The notes below the pieces were generated by a model, which ran no database searches, was not told the origin of the DNA, and saw only the letters and a program-made list of their open reading frames with translations. Positions 24,612 through 34,842 of a stretch of 44,219 bases of DNA are shown here, in pieces. Within the stretch, counting starts at the first letter, position 1. The number at the start of each line of letters is the position of its first letter. The position numbers and the translations under genes are program-made. This DNA comes from Planctomycetota bacterium (GTDB lineage: Bacteria > Planctomycetota > Planctomycetia > Isosphaerales > Isosphaeraceae): assembly GCA_028291545.1 (NCBI GenBank), contig JAQGHR010000080.1, positions 1 to 44,219 on the forward strand, written 5' to 3'.

Positions 24612-24701
24612 TTCCGTGTGGCCGGGGGCTGTACCCACCCCGGAATCGGCCGGGCTGCTGGAAGATTCCGGGGTCTGGGTACAGCCCCCGGCCACACGGA
24701 A
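24612..24701. repeat. 90-bp near-perfect inverted repeat
   Basis: Arms of 26 bp (24612-24637 and 24676-24701, identical) and a further 9 bp inside (CCCCGGAAT at 24638-24646 against ATTCCGGGG at 24665-24673), with only a TC bulge and an 18-base loop. It lies in the spacer between the 3' end of recA and the redoxin start. It may end recA transcription, or be a mobile palindromic element like the one at 44008. Confidence 0.85.
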
Positions 24702-24766
24702 GTTCATGGTGGGACGGGCACAATTGCGCCTTGGCAATCGTCCTGCGAGTCGATTCTACGGCCCGC

Positions 24767-25834
<1,068 letters not shown>

Positions 25835-25849
25835 GATCGAGCCTCCGTC

Positions 25850-25863
25850 ACACGGTCCCGTGT
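25850..25863. promoter_or_regulatory. palindrome in the recA leader (candidate operator)
   Basis: ACACGG-TC-CCGTGT, a perfect 6-bp inverted repeat, 16 bases upstream of the recA GTG and just before its ribosome binding site. It does not match the LexA boxes of E. coli or Bacillus. It could be a lineage-specific operator or a leader hairpin. Confidence 0.35.
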
Positions 25864-25939
25864 TATCTGTACGTTAGGTCAGTATTCTGCGCGAAACAGG
25901 TGAACAAGTCAAGCCGATGCCGCGGGTTTTCGCGGGTGG

Positions 25940-26521
25940 TCAACGCCCCTTCAACGGCGCCCTTCCCAGCGGCACATAGGCCGGTCCTTCGGCCGTGAAT
26001 TGGGAGGCGTAGGTGATGATTTCCGGGACGCCGAACGACCCGCCCATCCAGCGCTCGAAATGGCGGAGCAGGGGGGAGCAATCGTCCGTTGGGTCCTTGC
26101 CGGGCTTGAGGCGGCCGAGGGTGATATGCGGCGTGAACCTCGTATCCTCGGGCGCATAGCCCAGGCCGTCGACGGCCGTCACGACCGCGCGCTGGATCTC
26201 GCTCAAGGTTTCCACGCCATCCCCGGTCAGCCCCGCCCAGACCACGCGAGGCCGGCTCGGGTTGGGGAACACTCCCAGCTTCTCGATCGCCAGTTCGAAC
26301 CGGGGAAACCCCTTCACGGCCTCCGCCACGGCCCGGCAAATCGGGCTCAGGTCCACATCCGGCACATCGCCCAGGAACGCGAGCGTGACGTGGAACTTAT
26401 CCGGCTCCTCCCACCTCGCGTTCGGCAACGAGGGCGCGATCAGCGTTTGCAGCCTCTGCAATTTCTCCGCCCGATCCCTCGGGATCGGCACTGCGACGAA
26501 CGTGCGGGTCGGTCGGCTCAT
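25940..26521 (-). CDS. thpR: RNA 2',3'-cyclic phosphodiesterase (ThpR/LigT)
   Basis: 193 residues, 2H phosphoesterase fold. Two HxT(L) motifs: FHVTLAFLG with His44, and FTPHITLGRL near residue 130. N-terminal MSRPTRTFVAVPIP and VVWAGLTG fit the family. The enzyme opens 2',3'-cyclic phosphates at RNA ends, and some members ligate tRNA halves in vitro. Start at ATG 26521. It precedes recA on the same strand. Confidence 0.92.
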   Translation of the reverse strand: MSRPTRTFVAVPIPRDRAEKLQRLQTLIAPSLPNARWEEPDKFHVTLAFLGDVPDVDLSPICRAVAEAVKGFPRFELAIEKLGVFPNPSRPRVVWAGLTGDGVETLSEIQRAVVTAVDGLGYAPEDTRFTPHITLGRLKPGKDPTDDCSPLLRHFERWMGGSFGVPEIITYASQFTAEGPAYVPLGRAPLKGR

Positions 26522-26656
26522 GGGGTCGCCTCGCCGTGGGCGGACAGTGTCAGAACGACCGCTCTGGACCATCCGAGACGGGTCGACAGGAATCGCGCAT
26601 TATACACATTCCGGACGTTCCGCGTGTACCGTCGGAGTGTTACACTCGCGATTGGC

Positions 26657-28126
26657 TCAGGGGATCGCTTCGCTCTCGCCGGGGACCGTCTGGAAGACAT
26701 TTTCGGGCCATTCGGGCAGGGGAGCGGGTTGGCGACGAAGGGAGACATGCCAGGCGCGGTAGCCAAGGTCGTGTCCGGGTTCCAGATAGTGCTTGAGATC
26801 GGTGACGGCGCCGCCGTTGTCAACACGGTCGGGTCCGATCGCGTAGATGACCAGACCGAACTCGGTCGGCATCACTCGCAGGGGCTCGCTCCCATACGGG
26901 TCGCGCGGTGGTTCGGGCAGGATCTTGGGGTCGATTTCGGCGATCGATCCTGGCCACTGTCCGTGCGAACGACGGTGCCGCTCGCAGGCGACCAGGACGG
27001 TCGCGGCGCGAAGCATGGCATGGATGCGGAACTCCGCCTGACCGGCCCCCGCCGTGCTGGGAACCGTGAGACGAGCGATCACCTCGGTGAGCTTGGCTTT
27101 CTTCAGCCCGGGGAGCGAGGACGAGGCTTCCCAGGCGCGCCAGGCCGATGGCTGCTCGTCAATTGGTTTCCGGGCGACCGTGATCGCGTCGTTGTAGACA
27201 TGGAGTATCGTCGCCTGATTGGCGCGGAAGATCATGGGGGCAAATGGCGTGAGCCAGGCGGGCGCCACGGCATCCGACATCCCCGAGGCCTCGGCAACGG
27301 ACACTCGTCCGGTCGCGAAATTCTCGAGCATGACGTGAGCGTTTGCGCGCTCGCCCCGCAATCCCCAGAGCAGGCGAGGCTGGCGGGCCTCGTCGTCGAG
27401 GAGGCTTTGTAATCGAGCCAGGACGTCCTCCGACGGTTCACCCTGGGCCAGGACGCGTTCGAGGTTCTGAAGCGCCTCTCCGACAATGGCAATGCGAATC
27501 AACTGCGAGATGAGCAGAGGCTCGTCCCCGATCGATCGTCCCGCGTTCAAGATCGCGTGAATGGAGGTGATGGCGCCGTCGGCGTCGCCTTCCTGGGCGC
27601 GGAGCAAGGCATCGAACTGGATCAGCCTTGAGGCCGCTCGGGCGGCCTGAAGATGCTTCAAGGAGAACTCGATCGCATCGTTTTCCAAGGTCACTTCGTA
27701 TCGCCCCTTCGGTCGATCCACAAGGCGGCGGGCCTGGGCGAGGGGGCGGATGACCTTCGCAAGCTCCTTGCAAAGGTCCGACGTCAGGTCATCGGTCAGG
27801 AGCGCGTTCGGCGGCACGGTGCTCAGCCCGGCGATGCGATCCGACGGAGGCCAGCTCGCGGGGATCTCGGCGGCGATCGACAGGACCAGCGGCCCCGAGT
27901 TTTCGGGGTCGGGAACGGGCGTCCGATGCGCCAGGAGGTCGGGCAATCGCCAGTTCGGATCGTCGCGATCGGCCTCGGCGATGGCCCTGGTCAACTGGCG
28001 ATCGATCTGTCTCTTGAAGTAAACGGCCGCCCCCGCGGAGGCCGTCACGAGTACCAGGATCGGCACGACGATCAGCCAGAGCCAGAGTCGTCGCTTCTTC
28101 CGAGGACGGTCAGGCGCGGTCTTCAC
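26657..28126 (-). CDS. membrane-anchored hypothetical protein, tandem paralogue 1
   Basis: 489 residues from GTG 28126, chosen because the basic leader then has the same length as in the two paralogues (a GTG at 28171 is also open). One N-terminal membrane helix (LWLIVVPILVLVTASAGAAV), the rest exported. Shared family features: IAEADRDDPNWRLPDLLAHR just after the helix, PDPENSG, a central AILNAGRSIGDEPLLISQL helix pair, LLWGLRGERA, and a C-terminal ACERHRRSHGQWPGSIAEID followed by DPYG and IGPDRVDNGG. The last part recalls the C-terminal end of type II pseudopilins (D-P-x-G ... G-x-D-x-x-x-G-G). Function unknown. Confidence 0.78.
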   Translation of the reverse strand: MKTAPDRPRKKRRLWLWLIVVPILVLVTASAGAAVYFKRQIDRQLTRAIAEADRDDPNWRLPDLLAHRTPVPDPENSGPLVLSIAAEIPASWPPSDRIAGLSTVPPNALLTDDLTSDLCKELAKVIRPLAQARRLVDRPKGRYEVTLENDAIEFSLKHLQAARAASRLIQFDALLRAQEGDADGAITSIHAILNAGRSIGDEPLLISQLIRIAIVGEALQNLERVLAQGEPSEDVLARLQSLLDDEARQPRLLWGLRGERANAHVMLENFATGRVSVAEASGMSDAVAPAWLTPFAPMIFRANQATILHVYNDAITVARKPIDEQPSAWRAWEASSSLPGLKKAKLTEVIARLTVPSTAGAGQAEFRIHAMLRAATVLVACERHRRSHGQWPGSIAEIDPKILPEPPRDPYGSEPLRVMPTEFGLVIYAIGPDRVDNGGAVTDLKHYLEPGHDLGYRAWHVSLRRQPAPLPEWPENVFQTVPGESEAIP

Positions 28127-28346
28127 GAGAGGCGTTCCAGGGACGCGGGGGGCGAGACACGAGGGCCTCACCAGTGTCGTTCACGGGTCGACGTCGGATC
28201 AAGCCCAGGCCCGAGGCGGGGGTGGGCAAGGGGCCTTTGATCGCCAGGACGGTAAAGTGTTTAGATCTGCAAATTTCGCCAATCCTTGGTAGCGGCGGGC
28301 GCCCCTGCCAGCCTCCACCAAGAAAGAACTTACGTCTGTCGATCGC

Positions 28347-29891
28347 TCACGGTTTCGGCTCATCCTCGTCCGGGCCGGGAATGTACTGAAACACGTCGTC
28401 CGGCAAGGTGGTTCGGGCCGGAGGCTTGCCGCGTGCCGAGACGGGGAGCAGGCGGAAGCCGAGGTCATGGCCGGGCTTGTCCCACTGTTTTAACCCAAGT
28501 TCAACCCCGCCGTCGTCCTTGCGGTCGAGGCTGACGGAGTAGACGATCAGGCCGCCGTCGCGGGGCTTCAGGAGGATCGGACGGCCGGTGAAGGCATCGA
28601 CGGGAGGGCGGGGGAGGAATTTCGGGTCGATCTCGGCCAGGCGAGCGGGGAAGGAACCGTGAGCCAGGCGATGGCGCTCGGCGGCGATGGTGGCGGCCAT
28701 CGCATGCATCATGGAGCGGGTGCGAATGTAGGCGAGGGCGACGCTGTCGACACCGGGCAAGACCTCGAACGTGAGCGAGCCGACGAAACGGGGCAGGACG
28801 TCGGTCGGAGGCGTGGACTTGGATTTCCACGCGGCCCAGAGGTCGACTTGCTCGTCCATCGGCTTCTTGGCGATCTCGACGGCCTCGTTCAGCATCTCCA
28901 GCGCAAGGCCGTGGTTGAAACGGATGAAGGCGCCGCTGACCGACGCGGCAAGCTCGATAGGCATGGCCGGCGTATTGCCGATCAGGCCGCGGATCTCCTT
29001 GGCCGTGATTTCGCCGGTCGCCAGCTTCGAGAACACGTCGTCCGTCGCCGCACGCTCGCCGCGCATGCCCCAGAGCAGCATCGGCTGATCGGCCTCGTCG
29101 AACAGCAGGGCCTGGAGCCTCGCCAGCGCGGCGTCGGAGGCCGTGCCCTGCGCCATGGCCCGCTCGGCCGCACCCATCGCGCGCGCCGCGGCGTTCATGC
29201 GGACGAGTTGAGACACCAGGAACGGCTCGTCGCCGATCGATCGGCCGACGGCGAGGATCGCGCGGCAGGAATCGAGGGCGCCGTCGATGTCGCCATCGTG
29301 GGCCAGGAGCGCGGAATCGACTTCGAGAAGGCGCATCACCTGTCGCGTGTTCTGGACGTGCCCCAGGAGCGTGGCATAGACGATCCTGGGGACGACCAGA
29401 TCCGTGTGTCCCCGATCACGTCCGGCCAGGGCGCGAGCCCGGACCAGCGCGGGCTTCAGCGATCGCAATTCGCGGCGGATCGCGGCATCGAGGGCGTTGT
29501 CGAGTCGAACGTTCGGCGCGAGCTTCTCGACGCGATCTTGCACGGTCTCTTCCACGATCGACGGCGAGCCGGGCGGCGCATCCTGTCCGAGGAATCGCTT
29601 CGTCGCCTTCGGCCATCCTCCGGGCATGAGCCGTACAACATTCGCGACTGCGATCGCCGAGTTCTCCTCATCAGCAACCTTGAATCGCCCGGCCACGATG
29701 TCGGCCAGATGCCAGGCGGGATCGAGCCGATCGGCCCGGGCCTCGGCCTGACGAAGCTTGCTCCCGGCGATATGGTTCGTCCACAGCCAGGTCCCCAGCG
29801 CCGAAATGACCAGCGCGAGGGCGACGCCGATGCGTTTGCGGGGCCATCGTCGTTTCTGTCGAATCGCGACCGTAGCGGCCGTTTTACTCAT
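28347..29891 (-). CDS. membrane-anchored hypothetical protein, tandem paralogue 2
   Basis: 514 residues. Membrane helix near 20-38 (IGVALALVISALGTWLW), followed by AEARADRLDPAWHLADIVAG, VADEENSA, AILAVGRSIGDEPFLVSQLV, MLLWGMRGERA, IAAERHRLAHGSFPARLAEI, and a C-terminal VYSVSLDRKDDGG. The ATG at 29891 overlaps the TGA of paralogue 3 (ATGA), with GGAG shortly before it, so the two are translated together. Function unknown. Confidence 0.8.
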   Translation of the reverse strand: MSKTAATVAIRQKRRWPRKRIGVALALVISALGTWLWTNHIAGSKLRQAEARADRLDPAWHLADIVAGRFKVADEENSAIAVANVVRLMPGGWPKATKRFLGQDAPPGSPSIVEETVQDRVEKLAPNVRLDNALDAAIRRELRSLKPALVRARALAGRDRGHTDLVVPRIVYATLLGHVQNTRQVMRLLEVDSALLAHDGDIDGALDSCRAILAVGRSIGDEPFLVSQLVRMNAAARAMGAAERAMAQGTASDAALARLQALLFDEADQPMLLWGMRGERAATDDVFSKLATGEITAKEIRGLIGNTPAMPIELAASVSGAFIRFNHGLALEMLNEAVEIAKKPMDEQVDLWAAWKSKSTPPTDVLPRFVGSLTFEVLPGVDSVALAYIRTRSMMHAMAATIAAERHRLAHGSFPARLAEIDPKFLPRPPVDAFTGRPILLKPRDGGLIVYSVSLDRKDDGGVELGLKQWDKPGHDLGFRLLPVSARGKPPARTTLPDDVFQYIPGPDEDEPKP

Positions 29892-31411
29892 GGAAGTGGC
29901 TCCGTCTGGTCCCCGGGCGGCATCTTCTGGAACACGTCCCTGGGAAGCTCATCCGTGGGCGGAAGGCGACGCGAAGGGGGGAGCCACCAGGTCCAGCCCT
30001 GGTCCGTGCCCGCGATGGGGCGGCTTCTCGGGTCGAACGTGCCGCCGTTGTCCTGGCGGTCGGGGCCGACGCTGTAAATGTTGATCCGGCCGGCTTCGAT
30101 CCGGAACCGCACAGGACGACCGAGGTACGGGTCATCGAAAATCCCGACGGCAAATTTCGGGTCGATCTTGTCCATGGAAACGGGTGGCGTCCCGTGGGCC
30201 AGGCGGTGGCGCTCGGAGGCGATGAGGGCGATATGAGACGCCAGCGTGCCCCGGAGCCGCAGTTGGGCGTTACCCACTGCGGCGATGGCCGGCATCAAGA
30301 GATAATTGAGCATCCTGATGGTCTTGATGAAGCCATTACCCATCGGCGCCGTGAATTCCTCTTCCCACGCCTTGAATCCGTCGAGCTGCTGTTCGTCAGG
30401 CAGCTTGCCGAGTTCCACGCCATGGTTCAGATGGTTCAAGATCAGGGCGTGGTTGTACTGAAAAAAGGCGCCACTTCCCGGGATTGGCATGGTCGGCAGG
30501 CCGGTGCCCATGGCCTTATTGATCGAGGCCACATTCAACTCGCCGATCGTGAGTTTGGTCATGAGTTCATGGTTCGAGGCGCGCTCACCTCGAAGCGCGG
30601 CGAGCAGGAACGAGTGCCGGGATTCCTCGACCAGTCTGGCCTGGAATTTCGCAAGCGCGGCCTCGGAAGCCTGTCCCTGGGCCAAAACGCGCTGGGCGGT
30701 GTTCATCGAGACGCTCGGGATGGCTATCCGCACAATCTGCGAGATGACCGAGGGCTCGTCGCCGATCGACCGGCCGACGTTGAGGATCGCGCGGCAGGAC
30801 TCGAGAGCGCCGTCGATGTCGCCGTCGTGGGCGCGGAGGATCGCGTCGGTCTGGATGAATCTTGCGACGTCGCGCACAGCCTGGAGGTGCGGCAACAGGG
30901 TCAACATGGGGTTCGCCGCACGAACGACCTGGAAACGGCCTCGGGGCATCTCGGCGAGCTTGCGGGCCTGGGCGATGGCCTCGGGATACGCGGCGAGCGC
31001 CTGGCGAAGCTCGGCGGCCAGCGGCTCGCCCAGGCGGACGTTGGGCGGAATCTCACCGATGCGGGTCAGGAGATCGGCCTCGAACTCGACGCTTCCGGGG
31101 TCGGTCGGGTTAGCCCTGCGCATGATCGGCGGCCAGACCGCGGGCATGAGCGTCAGAACCTTGCCGACCTGAAGTGCGGAGTTCTCCGCGTCCGGAATGA
31201 CCGCCCGCTTGGCCTCCAGCTCCGGAAATCTCCAGCCGGGGTCGAGCCGATCGGCCTCGGCCATCGCGTTCCTCAGTTGCCGGGACGTGGCCCAACCGAG
31301 GTAGAGAAATCCGGCCAGCCCCGCCAGCACAACAAGCCCGCAGAAGACGGCGAAGATCGTTCGCTTGCGGATGCGGCGGGGGCGTCTCGCGACCGACGTG
31401 AGAGCGGGCAT
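29888..31411 (-). CDS. membrane-anchored hypothetical protein, tandem paralogue 3
   Basis: 507 residues from ATG 31411. Basic leader (RRPRRIRKR), membrane helix (TIFAVFCGLVVLAGLAGFLY), then MAEADRLDPGWRFPELEAKR, IPDAENSALQV, AILNVGRSIGDEPSVISQIV, FLLAALRGERA, IASERHRLAHGTPPVSMDKI and YSVGPDRQDNGG. It is first in transcription order of the three. All three keep the same order of blocks, which points to tandem duplication. Function unknown. Confidence 0.8.
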   Translation of the reverse strand: MPALTSVARRPRRIRKRTIFAVFCGLVVLAGLAGFLYLGWATSRQLRNAMAEADRLDPGWRFPELEAKRAVIPDAENSALQVGKVLTLMPAVWPPIMRRANPTDPGSVEFEADLLTRIGEIPPNVRLGEPLAAELRQALAAYPEAIAQARKLAEMPRGRFQVVRAANPMLTLLPHLQAVRDVARFIQTDAILRAHDGDIDGALESCRAILNVGRSIGDEPSVISQIVRIAIPSVSMNTAQRVLAQGQASEAALAKFQARLVEESRHSFLLAALRGERASNHELMTKLTIGELNVASINKAMGTGLPTMPIPGSGAFFQYNHALILNHLNHGVELGKLPDEQQLDGFKAWEEEFTAPMGNGFIKTIRMLNYLLMPAIAAVGNAQLRLRGTLASHIALIASERHRLAHGTPPVSMDKIDPKFAVGIFDDPYLGRPVRFRIEAGRINIYSVGPDRQDNGGTFDPRSRPIAGTDQGWTWWLPPSRRLPPTDELPRDVFQKMPPGDQTEPLP

Positions 31412-31439
31412 GGGCGATCCAGGGTGAAGGCGCCCCCGT

Positions 31440-31496
31440 AGGGCCGGTTGCAACCGGCCGGCTTTGACCTCGGGGAGGCCGGTTGGAACCGGCCCT
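31440..31496. repeat. paired 18-bp palindromes
   Basis: GGCCGGTTGCAACCGGCC is itself a perfect palindrome, and GGCCGGTTGGAACCGGCC lies 37 bases further; the two arms (31440-31459, 31477-31496) also form a larger inverted repeat. Located between the aat gene end and the start of paralogue 3. Confidence 0.8.
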
Positions 31497-31555
31497 GCGG
31501 CGAACGCGAGCAGCAAGCGGCGACTGCCCCAGTGTGACCTCTGACAATCGTAAGA

Positions 31556-32248
31556 TCAAGACGGTTCCGATTTGGTCCACGACCCGGGCGGATTCGGCGC
31601 CTTCACGGCGTCCCTCACGCGTGCGAGGAATTCGTCGCGAGGAATCTCCCGAGCCCCCAGGCTGAGCAGGTGGGCCGAAGTGATCTGGCAATCGATCAGG
31701 GTCACGCCCCGCTGGCGGCACGCGTCGCCCAGCGCGACGAGGGCGACCTTCGAGGCATCGGGCCGGAGCGAGAACATCGACTCGCCGAAGAACGCGCGGC
31801 CGAGGCATAGGCCGTACAGGCCGCCGACCAGATCATCGCCCGACCAGCTCTCGACCGAGTGCGCGAACCCGAGGTCGTGGAGCGCAGAATAGGCCAGCTC
31901 GATGTCGTTGCTGATCCAGGTGCCGTCCTCATGCCTCCTGGGTGTGGCGGCGCAGGCGTGAATCACACGGCGAAACGCCGTGTCGAACCGAACCTCGTAC
32001 GTCCCCTTGCGGATCGTGGCCCGCAGGCTGCGCGACACCTGGATCTGCTCCGGTTCCAGGATCAATCGCGGGTCAGGGGACCACCACAGCAGTTCCTCCC
32101 CCGGTTCGAACCAGGGGAAAATCCCGTTGCGATAGGCCTCCAGCAGCCTCGGGACCGACAGGTCGCCGCCCACCGCGAGCAGGCCATCCGGTTCGGCGTG
32201 CTCGGGCGGGGGGAACAGGGGGCGGCGATCCAGGCGGTAGATGGGCAT
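31556..32248 (-). CDS. aat: leucyl/phenylalanyl-tRNA--protein transferase
   Basis: 230 residues. Adds Leu or Phe to proteins with N-terminal Lys or Arg, marking them for ClpS/ClpAP (N-degron pathway). Strong motifs in order: LLAVGGDLSVPRLLEAYRNG then IFPW, LLWWSPDPR, TWISNDI, GGLYGLCLGRAFFGESMFS and TLIDCQ. Start at ATG 32248 (MPIYRLDRRPLFPPP). Follows the PfkB-type kinase gene by 34 bases, probably one operon. Confidence 0.95.
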   Translation of the reverse strand: MPIYRLDRRPLFPPPEHAEPDGLLAVGGDLSVPRLLEAYRNGIFPWFEPGEELLWWSPDPRLILEPEQIQVSRSLRATIRKGTYEVRFDTAFRRVIHACAATPRRHEDGTWISNDIELAYSALHDLGFAHSVESWSGDDLVGGLYGLCLGRAFFGESMFSLRPDASKVALVALGDACRQRGVTLIDCQITSAHLLSLGAREIPRDEFLARVRDAVKAPNPPGSWTKSEPS

Positions 32249-32282
32249 CGGAGGAGATTCACCGCCAGGACGCCGTGACGAC

Positions 32283-33233
32283 TCAGGACAGGACGACGCC
32301 GGGGTCGCCAAAGTTCTCGCGATAGCGAGCGAGGAATTCGTCACGCGTGAAAAAGTGTTGCTGCGGGCCGAGGTGCTCGACCGCGTAGACGGCCGCGACG
32401 GCCCCGAGCCGCCCGCAAACCTCCCACGGCAAGCCGAGTGCGAGCCCCGCAACCAGGCCAGAGCGGAACGAGTCGCCGGCCCCCGTGGGATTGACCACCT
32501 GGCGGGGTTTCGCCGGCGGGATGCGGATCTCCAGGCCGTCGGCGAAGATCGACGAGCCCTCGGCGCCGTGGGTCACGACGCAGACGGGCACCGTGGCGCG
32601 GAGATCGGCCTCGGTCATGCTGAGCTTGCTGGACATCATGCCGAACTCGTAATCGTTCCCGGTGAGGATCGCGGCCCCCTTGAAGCCGGCCTTGAGGTCT
32701 TCGGGCGAGAGCCGGGGCGCCTGCATGGAGGGGTCGTACAGGTAGCGAAGGCCCAGCTCCTGGCATTCGCGGACATATTCCGCCATCGCCTCGGGGGCAT
32801 TCGGCGAGATCACCACCAGGTCGTCCTTCGAGAGCCCGAGACCGCCCAGTGCCAGGGTGTGCGCGGAGGACATGGCGCCGGGATAGAACGCGGTGATCTG
32901 GTTGCTCACCTGGTCGGTATTGATGAAGCAAGAAGACGTGAATTCGTCCGGCACGACCAGCACGCCCTTCGTATCGACACCGTGGAATTCCAGGTGCTTG
33001 CGGTACTCGGCGAAGTCCTCCCCGACCGCCGCCACGACCTCCGGCCGCAGGCCCAGAAGTGCCATGGTGTAGGCGATATTGGCCGCCGTGCCGCCGTGTT
33101 GCTTCTTGAGCGAGTCGACCAGGAACGACACGCTCAGGACGTCGGCCTTCTCCGCGACGATGTGCTCGCGAAACTCGCCGGGGAAGGACATGAGGTAGTC
33201 GAAGGCCACGGAACCGGTCACGACGATGCGCAT
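32283..33233 (-). CDS. PfkB-family sugar/nucleoside kinase
   Basis: 316 residues. Ribokinase fold: N-terminal GSVAFDYLMSFPGEF, HGGTAANIAYTMALLG (substrate glycines), and the C-terminal signature NPTGAGDSFRSGLVAG with catalytic base Asp254. ATG 33233. Similar proteins are annotated as adenosine kinase or generic carbohydrate kinase; FINTDQVSNQITAFYPGAMS resembles adenosine-kinase-like members, but the substrate cannot be fixed from sequence alone. Leads the operon with aat. Confidence 0.85.
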   Translation of the reverse strand: MRIVVTGSVAFDYLMSFPGEFREHIVAEKADVLSVSFLVDSLKKQHGGTAANIAYTMALLGLRPEVVAAVGEDFAEYRKHLEFHGVDTKGVLVVPDEFTSSCFINTDQVSNQITAFYPGAMSSAHTLALGGLGLSKDDLVVISPNAPEAMAEYVRECQELGLRYLYDPSMQAPRLSPEDLKAGFKGAAILTGNDYEFGMMSSKLSMTEADLRATVPVCVVTHGAEGSSIFADGLEIRIPPAKPRQVVNPTGAGDSFRSGLVAGLALGLPWEVCGRLGAVAAVYAVEHLGPQQHFFTRDEFLARYRENFGDPGVVLS

Positions 33234-33378
33234 GGGAAACTGGGGTCTCAGGTCCTAATGATCCTCGGCCGTCGCGAGACAACGCGCGACCAAAGGGTCC
33301 CACGATACCGAAATCCCGGGTGTGCGCCGACGCATCGCCCGGTTGAGCGACGAGGAATCCAGAGTCGGGCTCGACTCG

Positions 33379-34545
33379 TTAGTGAATCGGATCACGTCGC
33401 GAGAGCCGCTCGGCCGGGTTTTCCGGGGCCGTGGGAACGGGCACGCCGAGGACCGCGCCACCGTCACCGCCGAGATCGGGGGAGGCGAAGGGCATCGCGT
33501 CGGAGCGGCGGAGGTAGGCGCCGTCAACGCCGATCGGGGACGGAGCGCCCAGACGGACCCCCTCGCCGGCGGGCGGGGCGGGCGAGCTCTGGCGGGTCTC
33601 GGTCCGTCCGGCGCCTCGCCCTGTGGTCGCGGCTCCACCAAGCTCGGCACGTTCGGACGGTTCGTCGAGTCGCTTGATCGGGCTGCCGGCGATCTGGGGG
33701 ACGGCGAAAAGCTCATCGCGACGGGCGTGCTCGATCGGGGCGTTGACCTTCACTCCGCTCAGCACCAGGTCCATCTCCATTGGCGACTGCTTGGCATCGG
33801 CGGGGTCCAGCCTGAGGTGGATCTGCTTGGGCAGTTGGACCCGAGCACCCGCGTTATCGGCGAGGGTCGCCTCGGTGGTGCTCAGGGGCGTGGCCGTCGC
33901 GACCGGAGTCTTGATGCCGGGTGCGTAGAAGCGATGTTCGAGGACCTCGCCCGTGTTGCGGGAGACGAGCGTGACCTTGTCGACCGGCTCGCCTCGGAGG
34001 GTCTTCCGGGAGTGGTACCAGAGATCGGTGCCGGGCTTCTTGGCGTCGTTGTTCACGACCCGGATCTGCCGGACCTCGTCGTCGGGAATGACCCGAAGCC
34101 CGAGGGCTTCGATGATCCAGTCGGGCTGGAACGCCAGTTCGGTCCCCCCGGGCTTCGTCATGGCGTCGTAGCGGCTCACGTAGACGTGGCGATCCTGCTT
34201 GTCGTCGGCCCAGAACCAGAATTCCTCGTCGTTGGAGCCCATGTCGGCATAGTGCTTGCCCGACATGCCCCCCTCGACCACGAAACGGAAGTTATGATCC
34301 CGCTCGAAGACCATGTTGCCGCGACCGCCCCCGCCCCGCCTGGCCGTGACCGAGGGCGACGCCTCCAGGCTGGTGACAAGCTCGGCGTTCTGGTTGTGGC
34401 GATCGACGATTTGCCCGATGTCCCGCGACGGCGTGGCCTTCTCGGCCAGGGCCGCTTTGGGAGGGACGTGACCGACGCGGCTCGCCGCGCAGCCGCCCGC
34501 GCAAGCGACGGCGACAAGGGCGAACGAGGTGAGGCGACGGACCAT
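33379..34545 (-). CDS. putative lipoprotein, LolA-like
   Basis: 388 residues. Lipoprotein signal: MVRRLTSFALVAVACAGGC, with Cys19 at the lipobox. The exported part (about 45-310) is rich in beta strands with ELVTSLEASPSV, MVFERDHNFRFVVEGG, FWFWADDKQDRHVYVSRYD and VTLVSRNTGEVLEHRFY, a pattern like LolA/LolB-type lipid-binding proteins (weak). The C-terminal 80 residues are Gly/Pro/Ala-rich and probably unstructured. GGGAGG precedes ATG 34545 by nine bases; an earlier in-frame start would bury the signal peptide. Confidence 0.78.
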   Translation of the reverse strand: MVRRLTSFALVAVACAGGCAASRVGHVPPKAALAEKATPSRDIGQIVDRHNQNAELVTSLEASPSVTARRGGGGRGNMVFERDHNFRFVVEGGMSGKHYADMGSNDEEFWFWADDKQDRHVYVSRYDAMTKPGGTELAFQPDWIIEALGLRVIPDDEVRQIRVVNNDAKKPGTDLWYHSRKTLRGEPVDKVTLVSRNTGEVLEHRFYAPGIKTPVATATPLSTTEATLADNAGARVQLPKQIHLRLDPADAKQSPMEMDLVLSGVKVNAPIEHARRDELFAVPQIAGSPIKRLDEPSERAELGGAATTGRGAGRTETRQSSPAPPAGEGVRLGAPSPIGVDGAYLRRSDAMPFASPDLGGDGGAVLGVPVPTAPENPAERLSRRDPIH

Positions 34546-34842
34546 CGAACAGACCTCCCCGGGCCGGAACCCCGGCGCGGCGTGGATGGGCAGGCCCCAC
34601 GCGGATGCAGATTCCAAGGTGTTGGGCTAGGGGGTGTTCTCGAACGTGACAGGCGGCGAATCCTAGCCGTCCTGGCCGGGAATGGCAAGTCCGATCGCGC
34701 TCAATAGAACCCCTCTTCCCTGATCATCGTTTGTCACCCCACCGCAACTTCACATTTTCCGATCCGATCGCCCGATTTCTTGCCTCTGCCGGTTGTGAGC
34801 ACGGAATCGGTTGGGATACGTGACTCGGCCTCCCGAATGGGT

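Noticed and set aside
25864..25935. LexA/SOS box upstream of recA
   Set aside because: No match to CTGT-N8-ACAG or to GAAC-N4-GTTC within the leader; only a different palindrome is present.
26000..30077. Plus-strand frames of 470 codons over thpR and the tandem paralogues
   Set aside because: Antisense shadows, rich in Arg, Gly and Asp; the minus-strand genes have family motifs and overlapping stops and starts.
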